A stretch of 64,000 nt of DNA from Bacillota bacterium (lineage in GTDB: Bacteria; Bacillota; Clostridia; Peptostreptococcales; Anaerovoracaceae), in the NCBI GenBank assembly GCA_017459895.1, contig JAFUCA010000009.1, positions 1 through 64,000 on the forward strand. Direction: 5' to 3'. Below, one piece after another: positions 24,886 to 35,116 of this stretch. Position numbers and translations under genes: made by a program. The stretch's first letter is position 1. Each line of letters begins with the position of its first letter. The notes beneath the pieces are model-generated. The model was not told where the DNA came from. It was given only the letters and a program-made list of their open reading frames with translations, and searched no databases.

Positions 24886-27357
24886 CTACATTTCTCTCAA
24901 AACCGCATTCAGCTTATCTTTGAGTGCATCCAGAACACCGCTGTGCACCTCTGTGACTTCTTCATCGGTCAGCGTCTTGTCCTTATCCCGATAGATCAGG
25001 TTGAAAGCGACGCTCTTCTTGCCCTCGTCGACCTGCTGTCCCCGGTAGACGTCGAACAGACGGACATCCTCCAGGATCCGGCCGCCGTATTCTCTGATCA
25101 CGGCTTCGATCCGGCCGACCTCCATATCCTCATCCACCAGAAGGGCAATGTCTCTGGCTGTGGACGGGAACTTCGGCAGCGGCGTATAGACGATCTCTGT
25201 GTTCGCCTTGCGCTGCAGCGCGCCGCACATGATCTCGCAGCAATAGATCCGCTCACCCTTCATGCCGTACTTCTCGGCCACGTCCGGATGGATCTCGCCC
25301 ATGAGTCCCAGCTCCTCGGTGTCAACGCCCACTGCCTTCATCTCTTCGGAGGCAGCGACGCTGATCCGCGCGCACCGTCCCGGATGGTACGGGCCGTATT
25401 CCGGCTCCGCCGTGAAGATCGGTTCCCGGATTCCCAGGACCGCCAGCAGCTCGCAGACGACGCCCTTCAGACTGAAGAAGTCCTCGCCCTTGCCGTACAT
25501 TCCGATGCAGAGGGAATAGTCCTCATCCGGCAGATGGTCCTTGTTCAGTTCACTTGCCATGAACGTATTGCCGATCTCGAAGGCCTTGACCTTCTCGATC
25601 TTGCGGTTGTAGTTTCTCGCCAGCGTCTCCAGCATGTTCGGCGTCAGGATCGTCCGCATGACGGAGTTCTCCTCCCCCAGCGGATTGATGATGCGCACGA
25701 AGGCGCGCTCCCACGAATCTTCACCGATCCGTACGTTGTCGACGCTTCTGGGACTCACAAAGGAGTAGGTCTGGATCTCATTCAGTCCCATCGCGCAAAG
25801 GCTGTCTCTGACCAGGTCCCGCAGCTGCCATCCGTAAGGAATGCTGACTTCGTTATTGCTCTTCGGCATGGTGACCGGCAGCTTGTCGTAGCCGTACATC
25901 CGCGCGATCTCCTCGATGTAGTCCTCTTCCTGGACCAGATCCTGACGCACCGTCGGTCCGGTCACGGTCATGATGTCTCCGGATCCTTCCACCTTGATCT
26001 CCAGGCTTTCCAGCATGGAGACCATCTCCTCTCTGGAGAGCTCGATGCCCAGCACCGCATTGATCCGGCTGACCCGGATATCGATGGTCTTCGCCTCCTC
26101 CGGATTCGGGTAGACATCCACGCGGCCCCTGCAGACCTTGCCTGCGCCCACCAGCTCGATCAGGCGGCACACCCGGTCCGCCGCGTCTGCGCACAGGTTC
26201 GGATCGATGCCCTTCTCGAAGCGGGAAGATGCCTCGGTGCGAAGACCCAGCTCCTTCGCCGTTCTGCGCACGCTGTCCCCCGCGAAATTAGCGGACTCGA
26301 TGATGATGGTCTGCGTGTCATCCTCGATCTCCGAATTGAGACCGCCCATGACACCGGCCACGGCGATGGGACGCTCCGCGTCCTTGATCATCAGCATACT
26401 CCCCTGCAGGGTCCGCTCGTTCTCGTCCAGCGTGGTGAACTTCTCCCCGGGCTTCGCATTCTCGACGATGATCCTGCCGCCCTTCACCTGATGGATGTCA
26501 AAGGCGTGGATCGGCTGTCCGTACTCCAGCATGACGAAGTTGGTGATGTCGACGATGTTGTTGATCGGACGCATGCCGGCGTACATCAGACGCTTCTGCA
26601 GCCACCAGGGGGACTGCTCCACCTTGACGTCGGTGACAACTCTGGCCACATACCGGCGGCAGCTTTCCGGATTGTTGATCTCAACGGAGACGTAATCCTT
26701 CGCCTCGCCCTGTCCGTTTTCTTCTTTGATATCGATGTCCGGATAGGAGAAGGGCTTTCCGAAGGTGGCGGAAGCCTCTCTGGCCATGCCAACCATCGCC
26801 AGGCAGTCCGGACGGTTCGGTGTGATCTCAAAATCCACGACGGCGGACTTCAGTCCCAGCGCCTCCGCGAAATCGGTGCCCGGTTCGTATTCGTCCTCCA
26901 GGATCCAGATCCCGTCCTTGTGGACGACGGGAACGACCTTGTCCTCGTAGCCCAGTTCGCTGCAGGAGCACAGCATGCCGTAGGACGTCACGCCCCGCAG
27001 CTTGCCCTTGGTGATCTTCACGCCGCCTTCCTGCTTCGGCTGACCGTGGAGGGGCCCCGGGATGCGGCTCTTATGAAGGGCCACGGGGACGTATGCTCCC
27101 TCAAAAACGTTCGGTGCTCCCGTAACGATCTGGAGCAGCTCCTCTTCGCCCACATCCAGCTGGCAGACCACCAGCTTGTCCGCGTCCGGATGGGGTTCGA
27201 TCTTCGCGATGCGGCCGACGACCACGCGCTCCATGCCGCCCCCCAGCTCCTCGCAGGTCTCCAGGTTGGAGCCGGACATGATCATCCGCTCACAGAATTC
27301 ATCGGTGGAAACACCCGGATCTATATAATCATTTAACCATTCCATTGGAACTAACAT
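24886..27357 (-). CDS. pheT: Phenylalanyl-tRNA synthetase beta subunit
   Basis: An 823-residue beta subunit of the heterotetrameric PheRS. In order it has an EMAP/OB tRNA-binding domain (about 40-150), B3/B4 editing domain, B5 domains, the catalytic-like core and a C-terminal ferredoxin-like anticodon domain (PSTARDIALLVDEDMEV). GGAGGATAG lies before the ATG. The gene starts 22 bases after pheS. No T-box leader was found in front of pheS-pheT. Confidence 0.96.
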   Translation of the reverse strand: MLVPMEWLNDYIDPGVSTDEFCERMIMSGSNLETCEELGGGMERVVVGRIAKIEPHPDADKLVVCQLDVGEEELLQIVTGAPNVFEGAYVPVALHKSRIPGPLHGQPKQEGGVKITKGKLRGVTSYGMLCSCSELGYEDKVVPVVHKDGIWILEDEYEPGTDFAEALGLKSAVVDFEITPNRPDCLAMVGMAREASATFGKPFSYPDIDIKEENGQGEAKDYVSVEINNPESCRRYVARVVTDVKVEQSPWWLQKRLMYAGMRPINNIVDITNFVMLEYGQPIHAFDIHQVKGGRIIVENAKPGEKFTTLDENERTLQGSMLMIKDAERPIAVAGVMGGLNSEIEDDTQTIIIESANFAGDSVRRTAKELGLRTEASSRFEKGIDPNLCADAADRVCRLIELVGAGKVCRGRVDVYPNPEEAKTIDIRVSRINAVLGIELSREEMVSMLESLEIKVEGSGDIMTVTGPTVRQDLVQEEDYIEEIARMYGYDKLPVTMPKSNNEVSIPYGWQLRDLVRDSLCAMGLNEIQTYSFVSPRSVDNVRIGEDSWERAFVRIINPLGEENSVMRTILTPNMLETLARNYNRKIEKVKAFEIGNTFMASELNKDHLPDEDYSLCIGMYGKGEDFFSLKGVVCELLAVLGIREPIFTAEPEYGPYHPGRCARISVAASEEMKAVGVDTEELGLMGEIHPDVAEKYGMKGERIYCCEIMCGALQRKANTEIVYTPLPKFPSTARDIALLVDEDMEVGRIEAVIREYGGRILEDVRLFDVYRGQQVDEGKKSVAFNLIYRDKDKTLTDEEVTEVHSGVLDALKDKLNAVLREM

Positions 27358-27379
27358 TGCTATCTATCCTCCTGACTGT

Positions 27380-28402
27380 CTACTTGAACTGATTGATGAA
27401 ACGCATATCGTTCTCATAGAACAATCTGATATCATCTACACCGTACTTGAGCATGGCGACACGCTCCACTCCCAGACCGAACGCGAATCCGGTATATTTC
27501 TCCGTATCCAGGCCTCCGACCTTGAGGACGTTCGGGTGGACCATGCCGCAGCCCAGGATCTCGATCCAGCCGCTGCCCTTGCAGACCCGGCAGCCTTTGC
27601 CGCCGCACTTGAAGCAGGATACGTCCATCTCCGCGCTGGGCTCGGTGAACGGGAAGTGATGGGGACGGAACTTCGTTCTTGTGGAGGTTCCGAACAGCTG
27701 CTTGGCGAAGCTGTCCAGGGTTCCCTTCAGATCCGCCATGGTGACGCCCTCATCCACCAGCAGGCCTTCCACCTGATGGAACATCGGAGAGTGCGTCGCG
27801 TCCGGTGTGTCACAGCGGAACACTCTTCCCGGAGAGATCACCTTGATGGGCGGCTTCTGGGACAGAAGGGTCCGCACCTGTACCGGTGATGTCTGGGTCC
27901 GAAGCAGCACATCCTCTGTGATATAGAAGGTGTCGGTCATGTCTCGGGCCGGATGATCCGGGCCGGCGTTCAGCGCGTCGAAGTTGTTGAACACGGTCTC
28001 GACCTCCGGTCCCTCGACGATGGAGTATCCCATGTTCTGGAACACCCGGGAGATCTCGTTCATGGTGATGGTGATGGGGTGCCTGACCCCGAGTCCCTCC
28101 AGACGTCCCGGCTCGGTCACGTCGATCTTTTCCTTTCGGAACTGGGCTTCCTTGGCTGCTGCCTTCACCGCCTCAAACTTCTCCGCCAGCATTTCCTCGA
28201 TCTGTGCCCGGACCTGGTTCGCCATCTGACCGGTGGTCCGACGCTCCTCGGGAGACAGCTTGCCCATCCCGCGGAGGATGGCGGTCAGCTCTCCCTTCTT
28301 GCCGAGAAAACGGACGCGGATCTCATCGGTCTGCGCGTGTGTCCTGGCTTCTTCCAGCTGTGCTTTCGCTTCTTTCAGTATTTTGTTCAACTGATCCTGC
28401 AT
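27380..28402 (-). CDS. pheS: Phenylalanyl-tRNA synthetase alpha subunit
   Basis: The catalytic alpha subunit, 340 residues, of normal length. It has an N-terminal coiled coil and class II motifs including FRCDTPDATHSPMFHQVEG and the C-terminal GLGVERVAMLKYGVDDIR. The gene begins one base after the SpoU-type methyltransferase stop, so it shares that transcript. Confidence 0.96.
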   Translation of the reverse strand: MQDQLNKILKEAKAQLEEARTHAQTDEIRVRFLGKKGELTAILRGMGKLSPEERRTTGQMANQVRAQIEEMLAEKFEAVKAAAKEAQFRKEKIDVTEPGRLEGLGVRHPITITMNEISRVFQNMGYSIVEGPEVETVFNNFDALNAGPDHPARDMTDTFYITEDVLLRTQTSPVQVRTLLSQKPPIKVISPGRVFRCDTPDATHSPMFHQVEGLLVDEGVTMADLKGTLDSFAKQLFGTSTRTKFRPHHFPFTEPSAEMDVSCFKCGGKGCRVCKGSGWIEILGCGMVHPNVLKVGGLDTEKYTGFAFGLGVERVAMLKYGVDDIRLFYENDMRFINQFK

Positions 28403-28403
28403 T

Positions 28404-29180
28404 TTATCTTCCTCTATTTCTATGGTTTATTTGATACATCAGTATGCCGGCGGCTACGGCCGCGTTCAGCGACTCGATCTTCCCCTCCATGGGGATCGTC
28501 AGGCGCACATCCGCCGCTGCGATAAGTTCTTCGCAGACGCCGCTTCCTTCATTGCCTATGACCAGCATTCCGTCCAAAGGCTGGTCGGTCCGAAAACAGT
28601 CTTCCGCATCCTCCAGAGCCGTCACCATCAGCTTCCTGCCGCTGCCCCGCGCCATGGCGGTCAGCTGCCGGGCCGTGACATCCGTCAGTACGGGAAGCCG
28701 GAGCAGCGAGCCCGCCGCCGAGCGAACGACCTTCGGAGAGAACAGATCCGCGCTGCCGGAGAGGGCGATGACCCCGCCGAAGCCTGCGGCCTCCGCCGTT
28801 CGGATCATCGTTCCCGCATTGCCGGGATCCTGCACACGGTCCAGCACCAGGACCGGACCCTGCGCCTGCTCCAGGAAACCTTCCGGATCCGGCGCCTGCC
28901 TTCGAACTACGGCGATGATTCCCTGGGAATGGACGGTATCCGACAGGTGGTCGAACAGCTTCGGATCCAGGAAGACCAGTTTCTCCTCCGGGATCCCCGC
29001 ATCCGGAATTACGCCTTGACGTGCAAAAATCTTCTCTATCATGAGTCCCATTTCCAGCGCGTCACGCAGAGGTTTCGTTCCCTCCAGCAGATACTGCCCT
29101 GTTTCATCCCGGGATTTCTTTCGGAGAAGCTTTGCCGTCTGTTTATATAGGTTGTTTTCTCTGGAAGTGATAACTTTCAT
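28404..29180 (-). CDS. SpoU/TrmH family RNA methyltransferase
   Basis: A 258-residue SPOUT 2'-O-ribose methyltransferase with an N-terminal substrate-binding domain and a knotted C-terminal domain. The three motifs are visible: LDRVQDPGNAGTMIRTAEAAG, LVIGNEGSGV and IPMEGKIESLNAAVAAGILM. It resembles the RlmB/TsnR-like group that often sits upstream of pheS in Firmicutes. The target rRNA or tRNA base cannot be told from the sequence. Confidence 0.9.
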   Translation of the reverse strand: MKVITSRENNLYKQTAKLLRKKSRDETGQYLLEGTKPLRDALEMGLMIEKIFARQGVIPDAGIPEEKLVFLDPKLFDHLSDTVHSQGIIAVVRRQAPDPEGFLEQAQGPVLVLDRVQDPGNAGTMIRTAEAAGFGGVIALSGSADLFSPKVVRSAAGSLLRLPVLTDVTARQLTAMARGSGRKLMVTALEDAEDCFRTDQPLDGMLVIGNEGSGVCEELIAAADVRLTIPMEGKIESLNAAVAAGILMYQINHRNRGR

Positions 29181-29193
29181 TCTATGAACCGGG

Positions 29194-29250
29194 GCGGAAA
29201 AACCGTCCCCTTCAAGTACGCCAATAGCCGGTGTATTCGCACCGGCTATT
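29194..29250 (-). other. Two hairpins between ftsZ and the SpoU-type gene
   Basis: ATAGCCGGTG pairs with CACCGGCTAT (about 29224-29250). A second hairpin GGGGACGG/CCGCCCC with a TTTTT loop follows on the minus strand. Neither is followed by a clear T-run, so they may be an attenuator or a processing site more than a full terminator. Confidence 0.45.
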
Positions 29251-29267
29251 GAAACCCTGTCTGCTGC

Positions 29268-30383
29268 TTATCTCTTCAGGAAATCCGGAATGTCGATTCC
29301 CGGGATGCCGTCGTAGGAAGCTGTGTTCCTGCTCGGTGATACCGGAGCCGCAGCCTCTTCGCTGCCCGTCTCGATCCCGCTTCTGATTCCGGGGACGACG
29401 CTCTCTTCACGGATATCTCTGCCGGTCGGCGGCTTCTCGAATCCCGCCGCGATGACGGTGATCGCGATCTCGTCCTGCATTTCTTCTTTAATGGAAGTAC
29501 CCAGAATGATGATTGCGTTGTCGTCTGCTTCTTCTTCGATCCTGGATGCGACGCGGTCAACATCGTACATGGTCAGGCCTCTGCCGCCGGTGATGTTGAT
29601 CAGGACCGCTCTCGCGCCGGAAATCTTGGTCTCAAGCAGCGGGCTGTTGATCGCGTTGGATACCGCGTCGTCCAGCTTGTTTTCGCCGCTGCCTCTGCCG
29701 ACGCCCATGTGGACGATACCTCTGTCCTTCATGATCGTGGTAACATCGGCGAAGTCCAGATTGATCAGAGCATCGTCAACGATGATGTCGGAAATGCCCT
29801 GTACGCCCTGCCGGAGCACATCGTCTGCCAGGGAGAAGGCTTCCAGAAGTGAAGTCTGCTCCTGCACTGTCTCAAGAAGCTTGTCGTTGGGGACGACGAC
29901 GAGAGAGTCTACATATTTCTTCAGGAACTTGATGCCCAGCTCCGCGTGCTCACCGCGCTTCTTGCCCTCGAAACGGAACGGCTTCGTAACGACGCCTACC
30001 GTCAGGATTCCCATGTCCTTGGCGATCTTCGCGATGATCGGTGCTGCGCCGGTTCCGGTACCGCCGCCCATGCCGCAGGTGATGAACACCATATCGGAGC
30101 CGGAAATAAACTTCTGGAGATCCTCCAGATTCTCCTCGGCGGACTTCTGTCCGACCTCCGGATTACCGCCGGCACCCAGGCCCTTGGTCAGCTTCTCACC
30201 GATCTGGACCTTCGTCTCGGCCTGGTTTCTTGCCAGTGCCTGTTTATCTGTATTGACTGCGATAAATGTCACGCCCTGCATACCTGCTTCGATCATGCGG
30301 TTGATCGCGTTGCATCCGCCTCCGCCGACACCGATAACCTTGATTTCCTGCAGGTTCGATTCACTTACTTCAAACTGTAACAT
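29268..30383 (-). CDS. ftsZ: Cell division protein FtsZ
   Basis: Tubulin-like GTPase that forms the division ring. The 371-residue protein has the GTP-binding start [13 protein letters not shown], the tubulin signature [10 protein letters not shown] near residue 107, and the T7 loop NLDFADV. The extreme C-terminus DIPDFLKR is the conserved peptide that binds partners such as FtsA, SepF and ZapA. It is the last gene of the dcw cluster. No ftsA gene is present before it. Confidence 0.97.
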   Translation of the reverse strand: MLQFEVSESNLQEIKVIGVGGGGCNAINRMIEAGMQGVTFIAVNTDKQALARNQAETKVQIGEKLTKGLGAGGNPEVGQKSAEENLEDLQKFISGSDMVFITCGMGGGTGTGAAPIIAKIAKDMGILTVGVVTKPFRFEGKKRGEHAELGIKFLKKYVDSLVVVPNDKLLETVQEQTSLLEAFSLADDVLRQGVQGISDIIVDDALINLDFADVTTIMKDRGIVHMGVGRGSGENKLDDAVSNAINSPLLETKISGARAVLINITGGRGLTMYDVDRVASRIEEEADDNAIIILGTSIKEEMQDEIAITVIAAGFEKPPTGRDIREESVVPGIRSGIETGSEEAAAPVSPSRNTASYDGIPGIDIPDFLKR

Positions 30384-30433
30384 TGAATACCTCCCGTATA
30401 TTCTGAAACTATATGTAGTATATCATATTAGTT

Positions 30434-31522
30434 TTATGGCGTAAAGGAACAATAATTATTATCGCCAATGTTTATTGTTCCTTTACTGACATCGTCCTGA
30501 TACAGCTGATAAACAACGGCCTGCAGCTCTTTGCTCTTGATGCTGTTTACCAGATTCCGGTACCTGCCCTTGCAGACCAGATCATCGTATATATAGGCGG
30601 TGACCATGCTCCCCTTGATGCTGATCTTCTTAAAATAGATATCCCCCTGCCGCATGGTCCGGATCAGTTCCATCGACTTGCGGTAGGTACCGCTTTCCTT
30701 TACCTTGATCTTGCTGCCCACGGCAGCATCGGTTACCGTAACGCCGACGATCATGGTCACTTTTTTCTTTTTCTTGTACTTCTTGATGACCATGCCGTTG
30801 ATGTCGGTCACGGCATAGCGTTTGACGGTTCCGTTTCGGCCCCACTTTTCGAACTGGGCCACCGCCTCCCGCTCTTTGACTATGATCTCAACGGTTCCCG
30901 GCAGATGCCGGTCAATATTCACACTTTCGATGTACAGATTCTTTTTGATCCGGCTCTTGACGAGCCAGGGGTTCAGGAAAAAAATACTCTTTCCCGGTTC
31001 GATCTGAGATGCTTTGAGGATGTCCTCATCCGAGACGACCCGGTTTCCGATGACCGGCGTTTCCCGGATGTCGAAATACTGCAGATTCGCCACCGCGATC
31101 AGAGCGGCGATGCACGCCAAAACCGCAAGCACCCGAAGCACCCGATGCTTCTTTTTGTGCTTGCGCGGACGTTTTTTCCCGCGGGAAACATGGACGGGCT
31201 GCGGCTCCTCCCACGGGAGCGCATCGTCCTCGGTTCCGGCATCCGGTTCCGCCCGGGCCTCCGGTTCAGCTTCCGGTTCTGCCTGCGCCTCCGGTTCGGC
31301 TTCCGCTTCCGCCTCCGGTTCACCGGACGCTTCCCCTTCGCCTGCCGCGGGCTCCGCTTCGGAATCTGCCGTTTCCTCCGCATCCTTCTCCGGCTCCTGC
31401 CCGGTATCTGCCGTCTCATCTCCGGTATCTGCAGCCTCTTCTGCAGCTGCATCCGGTGCTTCTTCGGGATCCGCCGTTTCGATTGGTTCTGTCTCTTCGA
31501 TCTTATCGATCTGTTCGCTCAT
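30434..31522 (-). CDS. divIB: Cell division protein FtsQ/DivIB with long acidic N-terminus
   Basis: A bitopic division protein of 362 residues. Residues 1-115 are cytoplasmic and extremely acidic, with tandem EAEPEA/AEPEAQ-like repeats. A basic patch (RGKKRPRKHKKKHR) precedes one membrane helix (about 132-150). The POTRA domain (FDIRETPVIGNRVVSDEDIL) and beta domain follow. DivIB helps recruit and activate the septal synthase. The acidic tail is unusually long and repetitive. It overlaps murG by four bases. Confidence 0.88.
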   Translation of the reverse strand: MSEQIDKIEETEPIETADPEEAPDAAAEEAADTGDETADTGQEPEKDAEETADSEAEPAAGEGEASGEPEAEAEAEPEAQAEPEAEPEARAEPDAGTEDDALPWEEPQPVHVSRGKKRPRKHKKKHRVLRVLAVLACIAALIAVANLQYFDIRETPVIGNRVVSDEDILKASQIEPGKSIFFLNPWLVKSRIKKNLYIESVNIDRHLPGTVEIIVKEREAVAQFEKWGRNGTVKRYAVTDINGMVIKKYKKKKKVTMIVGVTVTDAAVGSKIKVKESGTYRKSMELIRTMRQGDIYFKKISIKGSMVTAYIYDDLVCKGRYRNLVNSIKSKELQAVVYQLYQDDVSKGTINIGDNNYCSFTP

Positions 31523-32622
31523 TTTCTGAAATCCTCAAGGATGGTATCACAGATGACTTTCACCGCATCCGCCGCTCCGCACGCCCGGCAGCCCTGTGCC
31601 ATGTCTTCCCAGAGCCGGCGGTCTGCCCGCAGCTTTTCGATCTGCCCGGTCAGCGGCTTCTGATCCAGATCCTTTTCTTCTATGACGATCGCGCCGCCCT
31701 TCTCGGCTATGGCCATCGCGTTGTAATACTGATGGTTTTCCGCGGCATCCGGGAAAGGAATAAAGATCGCCGGAACTCCGCACACGGAAACCTCCGCCAC
31801 TGTCAGGGCGCCGCTGCGGCTGATCACAAGATCGCTCGCTGCCAGGCGCCGGGACATATCGTGGATGTACTCCGAGATCATGATATTGTCCTGCAGCTGC
31901 AGTCCCTTCTCCTTCAGCTCCGCCTGAATGGCATCGTAGTAGTAGCTTCCGGCGCCCAGCCATATCCGGGTGCCCGCCTCTCCGTTGTAGCGCTCAATGA
32001 CCTGCAGCATCTCCCGGTTCAGCCGTCCCGCGCCCTGGCTTCCGCCGAAGGCCAGCACGACAAAAGCATTGTCCGGAATGCCCAGCTGGCGGCGGATCGT
32101 TTCCCGATCCAGGTCAGAGAATTCCTTGCGGACCGGATTTCCGGTCAGCACCAGCCTTTGCCTGTCCTTAAAATAATCCCCTGCCTTCTCAAATCCCAGA
32201 AAGATCTTTCTGGCCCTGCGGCCGAGGAATTTATTCGTCTTGCCCGGGATCGCGTTCTGTTCCTGAATATAGGTAGGGATCCCCTTTCGCTGCGCAGCGG
32301 ATACCACCGGCGCGCTGGCATATCCTCCGGTTCCGATGACGAGATCCGGCTGAAAGTCCGCGATCAGCTTCTTCGCCTGGCCGCGCCCCTTCAGGACCCG
32401 CTTCACCGACCGGATGCTTCCCCGCAGCGTCCGGCTGAATCCGTCCGCGCTGATCAGCGTGATTTCGTATCCGGACTGGGGGATCAGATCCTTTTCCATT
32501 CCGATCTCCGAACCGATAAACAGGAGCTCCGTGCTCCCGTCTCTTCGTTTGAGTTCGTCTGCGATGGCGACCGCCGGGTAGATGTGCCCCCCGGTTCCCC
32601 CGCAGGTCATGATCACTTTCAT
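31519..32622 (-). CDS. murG: UDP-GlcNAc:undecaprenyl-PP-MurNAc-pentapeptide transferase
   Basis: Makes lipid II on the inner membrane face. The 367-residue GT-B glycosyltransferase has the N-terminal loop TCGGTGGHIYPAVAIAD, the second glycine loop AFGGSQGAGRLN and the UDP-GlcNAc contact GALTVAEVSVCGVPAIFIP. It overlaps ftsW and divIB by four bases each. Confidence 0.96.
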   Translation of the reverse strand: MKVIMTCGGTGGHIYPAVAIADELKRRDGSTELLFIGSEIGMEKDLIPQSGYEITLISADGFSRTLRGSIRSVKRVLKGRGQAKKLIADFQPDLVIGTGGYASAPVVSAAQRKGIPTYIQEQNAIPGKTNKFLGRRARKIFLGFEKAGDYFKDRQRLVLTGNPVRKEFSDLDRETIRRQLGIPDNAFVVLAFGGSQGAGRLNREMLQVIERYNGEAGTRIWLGAGSYYYDAIQAELKEKGLQLQDNIMISEYIHDMSRRLAASDLVISRSGALTVAEVSVCGVPAIFIPFPDAAENHQYYNAMAIAEKGGAIVIEEKDLDQKPLTGQIEKLRADRRLWEDMAQGCRACGAADAVKVICDTILEDFRK

Positions 32623-33752
32623 AGCGTTGTTCCTCCCGGTTCAGGCTTCTGCCTGGAAATGTTCAGCAGCACCCCGGCTGAGAACAGGAATATCAGAATA
32701 CCGTTGCCGCCATAGCTGATGAACGGCAGGTTGATGCCGGTCGCCGGCATGGACGCGGTCACGACCGCAATGTTCAGGATCACCTGGATCGCTACCATGA
32801 TCACGATGCCGGAAGCCAGAAGCATTCCGTACTGATCCGGCGCGTTGATGGCGATGTGAATGCCTCTCCAGATGAACAGGCAGTATATGATGAGCAGGGC
32901 GATGATCCCGATGTAGCCGAGTTCCTCTCCGATGATCGCCAGGATAAAGTCGTTCTGGGGTTCCGGAAGATACAGGCTCTTCTGGACGCTCTTGCCGAGG
33001 CCGACGCCGCTCAGCCCGCCCGAGCCCAGAGCCAGCAGCGACTGTGCGACCTGATAGCCTTCCCCGTACATATCCTCAAACGGATTGAGGAAGTTTGTCA
33101 TTCTGGTATACCAGAAGGAATCCTGCATGAAGAACACGATGAACAGCAGTCCTCCGACTCCCAGCGCTCCGGTTACACCCACATAGATCCAGTGCATCCC
33201 GGCGACCAGGAGCATGGCAACCGCGATTCCGCAGATGGTGATCGCGGTGGACAGATTCGGCTGGCGAATGACCAGAAACGCGCATCCTCCGGTGATCAGA
33301 AGAACCGGCAGAATTCCCAGAAGAAACGATCTGGCCCTGCCCGGCTTCTCTCCCATAAACCATGCGATGAACAGGATGATCGCCAGCTTCGCCCACTCGC
33401 CGGGCATGAATGTCAAAGGACCTACGCCCAGCCAGCGGGTCGCGCCGTTACGTGCCTCACCGATGAACAGCACCGCCACCAGAGCCGCAATGATGAAGAT
33501 CATCACAAAAGGCGCGATCGCCTTGTAGACACGGTAGTCGATGATGATCGCGCCGAACATCAGAATGAAGCCGAGGCAGATCCATATCCCGTCACGGATC
33601 AGGTACCAGAAGGGTGTTCCGTAGATGCTGATCGATGAATAGTAGCTGGCGCTGAAGACCATGACCAGACCGAAGGCGGTCAGTAGCAGCGTGATCAGCA
33701 GGAACGGGAAGTCGACCGATCTGAAGTTTAAGGATGCAACTGACGTACGCAT
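32619..33752 (-). CDS. ftsW: FtsW/SpoVE family peptidoglycan glycosyltransferase
   Basis: SEDS-family polymerase of 377 residues with about ten membrane helices. The signatures FMPGEWAKLAIILFIAWFMG, the extracellular loop with GEGYQVAQSLLALGSGGLSG, and the C-terminal PATGINLPFISYGGNG are all present. It works with the class B PBP encoded in the same cluster. The start overlaps murD by 25 bases. A SpoVE identity cannot be excluded. Confidence 0.93.
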   Translation of the reverse strand: MRTSVASLNFRSVDFPFLLITLLLTAFGLVMVFSASYYSSISIYGTPFWYLIRDGIWICLGFILMFGAIIIDYRVYKAIAPFVMIFIIAALVAVLFIGEARNGATRWLGVGPLTFMPGEWAKLAIILFIAWFMGEKPGRARSFLLGILPVLLITGGCAFLVIRQPNLSTAITICGIAVAMLLVAGMHWIYVGVTGALGVGGLLFIVFFMQDSFWYTRMTNFLNPFEDMYGEGYQVAQSLLALGSGGLSGVGLGKSVQKSLYLPEPQNDFILAIIGEELGYIGIIALLIIYCLFIWRGIHIAINAPDQYGMLLASGIVIMVAIQVILNIAVVTASMPATGINLPFISYGGNGILIFLFSAGVLLNISRQKPEPGGTTL

Positions 33753-35095
33753 GTCTTAAAATGCTCCCCTCTCTGCTCAAAATTATCGTACATATCCCAG
33801 CTGGCACAGGCAGGTGAAAGAAGAACAACATCTCCCGCCTCTGCTTCGCGGACTGCTTCCGCAACACAGGCTTCCATGTCGGGGCAGATCACGGTATTGG
33901 TGAAGCCCTCCCGCTGCGCTGCGGCGCGGATCGCTTCGGCTGTCGCCCCGAGCAGCACCATCTTCTTGACCCGGCCGTCAAAAGCCCGGACGAACTCGGT
34001 GAAGTCCGAAGCCTTATCGTATCCGCCGGCGATCAGAATGATGTTTTCCTTCATGGCCTCGATGGCCTTGATCGCCGCGTCGGGATTGGTCCCCTTGGAA
34101 TCGTTGATAAAGCGGATTCCGTTCCATTCACCGGCGTTTTCGATCCGGTGCTCTACCCCCTCGAAGGACCGCAGTGTCCGGGCGATGGTCTGCGGGTCGA
34201 TCCCTCCGAAATAGCTGATCGCCGCCGCTGCCAGAGCGTTTTCGAGATTGTGGCTTCCGGGGATACGAAGTTCGTCTGCCCCGCAGATATCCACCAGAGA
34301 CTCTGTCGTACGGATCACGATCCTGCCCTCCCTGACAAAGGCTCCGAAGGGCAGCTCCTCCTTCCTGCTGAAGGGGACCACCGTCGCCGGGCAGTCCTTC
34401 GTCAGCGCGAAACAGACCGGATCATCGACATTGGCCACGCAGAACTGATCCGCGCTCTGTCTAAGAAAGATCCGTGCTTTGGCCGCGCCGTAGTTTTCCA
34501 TGGTTTTGTGGCGGTTCAGATGATCCGGGGTCAGATTCAGGATCGCGGAGACCTCCGGCCGGAATTCATCCGTGGTCTCCAGCTGAAAGCTGCTGATCTC
34601 CGTCACGAGCCATCCGTCATCGGTTGCCTGCTGTGCCCCCTCGATGACGGGCACGCCGATGTTTCCCACTACATAGGTCTCTCTGCCCGCCTCCTTGAAT
34701 ATTTCTCCCACCAGAGTCGTGGTCGTTGTTTTCCCGTTGGTTCCGGTGATGCCGATGTACCGGCCGTTTCCCGTCCGGTAAGCCAGTTCCAGTTCGCCGA
34801 TGATCTCGGCTCCGCCTCCTCTGGCCTCGGAAATAAACGGCAGATCCACAGGGACTCCCGGGCTGAGCACCAGCAGATCGAAGATGCCCATATCCTCCGG
34901 TGTCCTTCCCAGCCAGGCCTTGACGTCAAGCCGCTCCAGCTTTTGCGCCAGCGCCTCACCGATCTGCTCCCGGCTCTTGCTGTCCTGAATATGAACGCGG
35001 GCCCCCTGCTGCAGGGCCAGATCCATGGCTGCCTCGCCGGATCTTCCCATGCCGACAATCAGAACGGTTTTGTCCTTCAGTACTGTATTTATCAT
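33728..35095 (-). CDS. murD: UDP-MurNAc-L-alanine:D-glutamate ligase
   Basis: Adds D-Glu to UDP-MurNAc-L-Ala in the cytoplasm. The 455-residue Mur ligase has a Rossmann N-terminal domain (VLIVGMGRSGEAAMDLALQQ), the ATP loop GITGTNGKTTTTTLVGE and the C-terminal domain with NDSKGTNPDAAIKAIE. The length is standard. It sits between mraY and ftsW in the usual order. Confidence 0.96.
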   Translation of the reverse strand: MINTVLKDKTVLIVGMGRSGEAAMDLALQQGARVHIQDSKSREQIGEALAQKLERLDVKAWLGRTPEDMGIFDLLVLSPGVPVDLPFISEARGGGAEIIGELELAYRTGNGRYIGITGTNGKTTTTTLVGEIFKEAGRETYVVGNIGVPVIEGAQQATDDGWLVTEISSFQLETTDEFRPEVSAILNLTPDHLNRHKTMENYGAAKARIFLRQSADQFCVANVDDPVCFALTKDCPATVVPFSRKEELPFGAFVREGRIVIRTTESLVDICGADELRIPGSHNLENALAAAAISYFGGIDPQTIARTLRSFEGVEHRIENAGEWNGIRFINDSKGTNPDAAIKAIEAMKENIILIAGGYDKASDFTEFVRAFDGRVKKMVLLGATAEAIRAAAQREGFTNTVICPDMEACVAEAVREAEAGDVVLLSPACASWDMYDNFEQRGEHFKTCVRQLHP

Positions 35096-35116
35096 TGTGT
35101 TTTTCTGTCCTTCCCT

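Noticed and set aside
20115..27336. Long plus-strand open frames opposite argS, mutS2 and pheT
   Set aside because: They are antisense shadows of well-conserved genes in GC-rich DNA, and their products are low-complexity Leu/Asp/His/Arg-rich sequences.
28403..29267. T-box leader for the pheS-pheT genes
   Set aside because: pheS starts one base after the preceding gene, and the 87-base gap before that gene lacks a T-box core sequence.
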